64,000 nucleotides of DNA, taken from assembly GCA_905182985.1 (NCBI GenBank), contig CAJJDN010000032.1:343562-407561 (forward strand), read 5' to 3'. The DNA comes from Paramecium sonneborni. Its lineage: Eukaryota; Ciliophora; Oligohymenophorea; Peniculida; Parameciidae. Both the position numbers and the translations under genes were made by a program. Within the stretch, counting starts at the first letter, position 1. Each line of letters begins with the position of its first letter. The notes beneath the pieces were generated by a model. That model saw only the letters and a list, made by a program, of their open reading frames with translations, did no database searches and had not been told where the DNA came from. Positions 59,285 to 64,000 of the stretch are shown piece by piece.

Positions 59285-61987
59285 TCAATTATTTATATTA
59301 ATATTTTTAATTATTTAAATATTTAAGAGAAATAAGTTTTTGAAATATTAACTTATTTAATGATTGAATATATATTCATTTTGATTTAGATGCCATATTT
59401 TAAGTAATATCATCAAAAATTTAATTTAATTCCATAACTCCCAAATCTAAGAATAAAAATAAATATCACCATTAAAATATTCCTTATAACTTTGTAAAAA
59501 TGATTTTTCTTTAAATATTGTAGCATCTCTCAAAGGCCTTTTTACTCTAAACACTACAAAAACAAAGAAATTGGCTATTTTCTTTCTGAAAAAAATGAAG
59601 CTTATAAAAGATAAAATAAAGGTGCCATATCCTAAATAAGTCCACAATAAGGAAACTTTAGAGTATTAATTATTTAACTAAGAATAATGAATAATAAATA
59701 CAATTCCATCAGAATTTATGTCTTAATTGATATTTGTGAATGTAACTATATATATGTAACAATATATAGGAATCATGATAGTTTAATAAACTAAAATTAA
59801 ATATCTGAAAAGTTAGAAAGTAAAAAGTTTATCACAACGATATTCACTTAAGACACTAAATTTATCGTAGTAATAGATAATAATTTATATGACTAAACAC
59901 CATAAAATCATAGTAGGATTAAAAAATAACATTACCATACCAGTGCTATAAAGATATAAAATAAAAAATAATCTGCTTCTAATAGGAAAGAGAGGTGGAG
60001 TTAATAATTCATTTAATTTCTTTTAAAACTATGATGTGGGTTAAAATTTCTTAATTATTTTTTTCTTAGATATTTTGAATCTCAAAAGTTTTTGATGTAG
60101 TATATGAAATATTCCTTTAGCAATAATTCTAAACCTGACTAATTTAGTAAGTTCCATTAAAACATAAATATGATTTAAGGCAGCATGTTCTTTCATACTA
60201 CTTAAAACAAAAATAAATGGAAATGCAAAAATACAAACTTATTGAATTGGTGACATAAAAGTGATAATATTCTTCTCCTATTAAGAATATGTAAATCTTT
60301 ATGCTCTCTTAGTCATAATGATAACAAGTATAGTCGAAAGGATTTAAAGGATAACAGTAAATATAATGATCAAATAAATAATTAATTTACTAACCCAATC
60401 AGTTTTATCTTCCAAATTTTTTTGCCAGACATATAATCCTTCATATATAGCCATAATTATGATACCAAGTATTAAGGTTACCATTGTAGTTAACAATCTT
60501 AAATAGAATCTTTTTAATGTATGCATTCCAATATTCTCCCACAATATCTCTTCTTATCGAAATCCTTTTTTCAAATGTAAACCTTTTTTCTCATTTATAA
60601 TTGAATTTTGTAAATTTTATTCTTATTATTCTTCTACTAGTTTCAAATCATCTTACAACTGATACTTAAACATTTCAGATTAATTCACAGCAACTTCTTC
60701 TGAGAGATCTGATTAATTGAGAATTTTTGGTATATCCAAACTTTTAGCTTCAGATTTTTCTAGCAGTTATGCCTATAATTCAATTTAATCTTTTTTGAAT
60801 TCTTTATAATTTTATGCAGATTCTTTTATTGTGTCAATTCTTATAAGTAATTTATTTAACAATAATTTATTAAAATGTTCGTAAATCAAATTTGTTACTT
60901 ATTCTGAATTAAATTTTAGGATAACTTTTGATGTAAATGGTAAACCATATTACAAGATTTTAAAAATATCTCTTGTTTATTTCCTTAATTAAAAAACTAA
61001 ATCTATCAATTATCCTTTTAATTCCAATTTTGTTTCTATTTAAAGTTAATTAACTATTTATAATATTTATAAATAGGTATCCTTTCTTTTTTCATTTAAG
61101 ACTTTAATTGGATGAATATCATATATATAAACAATCTCATCAATAATTTTTTCTCCTATTTTTTCTTTATAGTAACTAGAAATTGCATTTTACATCTATT
61201 GTTATAGTTCTAATTCGTTAAATTTTTTTGGAATATGTTTAATATATAATGTTAATTTAGGAATACGAAGATGATTGAAGGAATCATAATTCCAATATTT
61301 GATCTATTATAATCTCAATAGAATTTCATGCATAAAAGGAGTCAACATCATAATTAAATAAGCAATATATCCCAAGATATAAAAGGTTTCCTGATCATCA
61401 TAATTTTTATTTATGATTTCTTCTTAATTAAAACTATATAATAGGAAATGTTATGCTGCCAAGTAGGAAGAGCAACATTATTCATAAAGAGCATTTTCTG
61501 TATAATTTTATCGATTAAGCATTCCACAATATAACTCGGATAAATAGCAATAATAAATACCGAAAATACAACCTATTATTAATAAAATGAAAAAGTGCAG
61601 TTTTATTATGGAGAAATATAAGGGAATACTAATTCCATAATCTCCTGCAAAAATACTATACATATCACAAGTAAATATATTGTATCTATTTCTTCTAATC
61701 ATTTATCCACAACAATCACAACTTATTAGTTTAGGGTTTTTATTAAGAAATTTTTTATTAGGTTGAATATAAAAACTTTAAGAATGAATAATTGATTTTT
61801 CTAATGAAGATGGAAATTCAAAATTTCTACTTTGAGGCATCTTAATTTACTATATTAGAGAATCCACATCGTCAAGTGTGATTAATTGCTTTTTGTTTTG
61901 AGAAGACAATATATCAGGCTCCTAGTTTAATTTATTTGAATTCCTATGAGTTTTGTTAAAATCTAAAATATCAACTTAATCAGCCAT
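59285..61987 (-). CDS. OSCA/TMEM63 (CSC1-like) mechanosensitive channel
   Basis: About 900 residues in one frame of 901 codons. Order: cytosolic N-terminus, TM0 and TM1-2 (FILLIIGCIFGIYYCYLSE; MIRRNRYNIF before it), a large cytosolic domain with an RRM-like start (LYIKHIPKKFNELELQQQ), the signature EEILWENIGMHTLKRFYLRL before the next helices (family: IIWENL...R), then about eight TM segments, including a CSC1-like stretch with ALNHIYVLMELTKLV. OSCA/TMEM63 proteins are stretch-opened cation channels. Many Gln are TAA/TAG. The last 40 residues are weaker. Confidence 0.85.
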
Positions 61988-62131
61988 TATTTAATTTATA
62001 GAGAAGTATAATCTATTTCAATGATTTATATAATAAGATTACCACAATATTTAATCTGAATTACCAAAACAAACATTTATGAAACAATCATTTTGTTTCA
62101 CGATTAATCGACTTTAGGATTATTTTATAAT

Positions 62132-62763
62132 TATAAAATCCAAAAATATGATGCACTTTAATTCAGATGAAGATATTTATGAGAATAACAAGTTTTTTAA
62201 TTTCCAAAAGAAGAATAAAAGAATGAAATAAGGATAGTGGGGACCTTTAATATTTAACTTGATTGTAATTTTTTTATTTTATGAAAGAGGACTAAATTTT
62301 TTATTCTTATCTAGATTTATAATTAAAAAATTGATTTATTTTTAAATCTTGTCCTGCTAAAAAAATTCTTGCAGCATACCAAATCCATCAGTGACCATGG
62401 GTTTTAAATTCCTTAAATTTTTTAGGGAAACATCAATGTAAAAATTGTAATAATTTCAATTTAAAATTATTAATCACAAAAACTGCACTAATCTTAGAAT
62501 TACATATAAACAATATTGCTTTTCATTCTACTAATCCTAAATTAAAATATCATCTTATCTAAAATTCCACATTTAATTTTGCCTTTATATTCTCCAACTT
62601 TTGTGAAAAACTATAAAACAAAAAATAAATAAGTGAAAAAAAACTTGAGCAAAAAAAATTTTTAAGTAATTTAAAACTCAATTTTTATCTATATAGATTT
62701 AATTTTTTTGATCACGCTTATGAGTAGAAATAGATTTGAAAAACCTAATTATGTTGATCAAAT
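62132..62763. repeat. Direct repeat, first copy (632 bp)
   Basis: Identical to 63369-64000 as far as compared, offset 1237 bases, with an N run between. Most likely an assembly duplication rather than a biological repeat. Confidence 0.92.
62148..62606 (+). CDS. Short hypothetical ORF at the contig end
   Basis: A 152-codon open frame, MMHFNSDEDIYENNKFFNFQ at the start, then KKNKRMKQGQWGPLIFN. The first 45 residues look like a genuine protein start, while the rest is rich in Phe, Asn, Cys and Ser and could be non-coding or intron-interrupted. Not recognised. The whole ORF is repeated exactly after the gap (63385-63843). Confidence 0.35.
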
Positions 62764-62887
62764 TTATAAGTTTAAATTATTCTTAATATATTTAAGAAAA
62801 TGCTCAAAATCACGATAGTCTTTTGACTCTCTAGATAAGCTTATTGCCTTATCTATAAGTAAATCTAGGGCTTTATATAGTTTACAA

Positions 62888-63045
62888 AATTAAGTAATAT
62901 CTTCAAAAATTTAAGTTAATTCCTTAACTCCCAAATCTAAATATAATAATAAAGATTACCATTAAAATATTCCTTATAACTTTGTAAAAAGGATTTTTCT
63001 TTAAGTATTGTAGCTTCTCACATAGGCCTTTCTATAAAAAAAACA
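62888..63045. pseudogene. Diverged copy of the OSCA gene 3' part
   Basis: About 160 bases resemble 59399-59555 (TTAACTCCCAAATCTAA, then ATTAAAATATTCCTTATAAC and CTTTGTAAAAA), with scattered substitutions and small gaps. This corresponds to the C-terminal coding region of the OSCA gene (minus strand). No further part of the gene is present, so it is a truncated relic or the edge of a paralogue. Confidence 0.8.
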
Positions 63046-63273
63046 AAACAAGAAACTTTTAATTGATAAAATATATCTTTTATTCAAAAAACCATAATTA
63101 CGTTTTAACAGATTACAAAATAATAAATATTAGATTAATCAATATGAGCTAATATATTCTATATAATATTAAAAGAAATATTTATTTTTTTAATTAAAAA
63201 GATTTATTGAGAAAGTAAATTAAAAAGTAAGTTATTTTAGTGTATTAATTAATATAAATGATTTTTTAAATTT

Positions 63274-63368
63274 NNNNNNNNNNNNNNNNNNNNNNNNNNN
63301 NNNNNNNNNNNNNNNNNNNNNNNNNNNNNNNNNNNNNNNNNNNNNNNNNNNNNNNNNNNNNNNNNNNN
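63274..63368. other. Assembly gap (95 N)
   Basis: A run of 95 N. It follows AT-rich sequence and precedes the second copy of the 632-bp repeat. Confidence 0.99.
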
Positions 63369-64000
63369 TATAAAATCCAAAAATATGATGCACTTTAATT
63401 CAGATGAAGATATTTATGAGAATAACAAGTTTTTTAATTTCCAAAAGAAGAATAAAAGAATGAAATAAGGATAGTGGGGACCTTTAATATTTAACTTGAT
63501 TGTAATTTTTTTATTTTATGAAAGAGGACTAAATTTTTTATTCTTATCTAGATTTATAATTAAAAAATTGATTTATTTTTAAATCTTGTCCTGCTAAAAA
63601 AATTCTTGCAGCATACCAAATCCATCAGTGACCATGGGTTTTAAATTCCTTAAATTTTTTAGGGAAACATCAATGTAAAAATTGTAATAATTTCAATTTA
63701 AAATTATTAATCACAAAAACTGCACTAATCTTAGAATTACATATAAACAATATTGCTTTTCATTCTACTAATCCTAAATTAAAATATCATCTTATCTAAA
63801 ATTCCACATTTAATTTTGCCTTTATATTCTCCAACTTTTGTGAAAAACTATAAAACAAAAAATAAATAAGTGAAAAAAAACTTGAGCAAAAAAAATTTTT
63901 AAGTAATTTAAAACTCAATTTTTATCTATATAGATTTAATTTTTTTGATCACGCTTATGAGTAGAAATAGATTTGAAAAACCTAATTATGTTGATCAAAT
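63369..64000. repeat. Direct repeat, second copy (632 bp)
   Basis: Starts exactly at the end of the gap and matches 62132-62763 to the window end. It contains the same short ORF (63385-63843, + strand). Confidence 0.92.

Noticed and set aside
62132..64000. Transposon with long terminal repeats around the N gap
   Set aside because: The copies are identical, end at the gap, and carry no transposase or terminal inverted repeats; an assembly artefact fits better.

Overview
The window is a very AT-rich, gene-dense stretch of nuclear DNA from a ciliate, most likely Paramecium or a close relative (macronuclear-type). Three direct signs support this. Long, conserved proteins read through TAA and TAG as glutamine, and only TGA ends them. 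Introns are tiny (about 19-32 nt, mostly 22-29, GTA...TAG/CAG/AAG). Genes are packed with gaps of tens of bases or less. Reading frames given here use that code; with introns removed by eye, nearly every gene gives an exact multiple of three. Gln codons are mostly TAA/TAG.

Layout. 0.3-5.8 kb: small hypothetical gene, AMMECR1, a Yae1/LTO1-like protein, a SAP30-like protein, a doubtful + strand gene, and three minus-strand unknowns. 5.8-12.6 kb: Gln-rich unknown, LITAF-domain protein, TauE/SafE-type transporter, and a coiled-coil + VASt protein with a C-terminal membrane anchor. 12.7-17.8 kb: Q-rich protein with an HTH-like start, two tandem six-TM K+ channels, ribosomal protein eL29. 17.8-29.9 kb: coiled-coil protein, PH-like + kinase protein, unknown, Kelch-type protein, doubtful gene with an internal TGA, a noncoding stretch, an alpha-solenoid-like protein and a large N/Q-rich protein. 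30-37.4 kb: divergent Arf-like GTPase, uncertain gene, Alba-type RNA-binding protein, a very large RBR ubiquitin ligase with RRM-like repeats, a CAP-domain protein and the 22-residue ribosomal protein eL41. 37.5-50.8 kb: giant TPR protein with a CaaX end, decayed SNF1-like kinase, 7TM receptor-like protein, ANTH-like protein, a second PH-like + kinase protein, CDKL-type kinase, and a HECT ligase with MGCCC start. 50.8-57.3 kb: four-domain voltage-gated cation channel followed by a degenerate copy of its fourth domain. 57.9 kb: tRNA-Ser(GCU). 58.2-62 kb: single-pass membrane protein with a CxxC end and an OSCA/TMEM63 channel. 62.1-64 kb: short ORF, fragment of the OSCA gene, a 95-N gap, and an exact repeat of 632 bp across the gap (probable assembly duplication).

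Together the genes point to membrane excitability (K+ channels, Ca2+-type channel, OSCA), protein kinases, and ubiquitin ligases, as expected for a swimming ciliate. There is no operon logic. No mobile element, CRISPR array or telomere repeat was seen. Intergenic stretches over about 300 bases (1-269, 25.2-25.96 kb, 46.8-47.56 kb) hold nothing I can identify.
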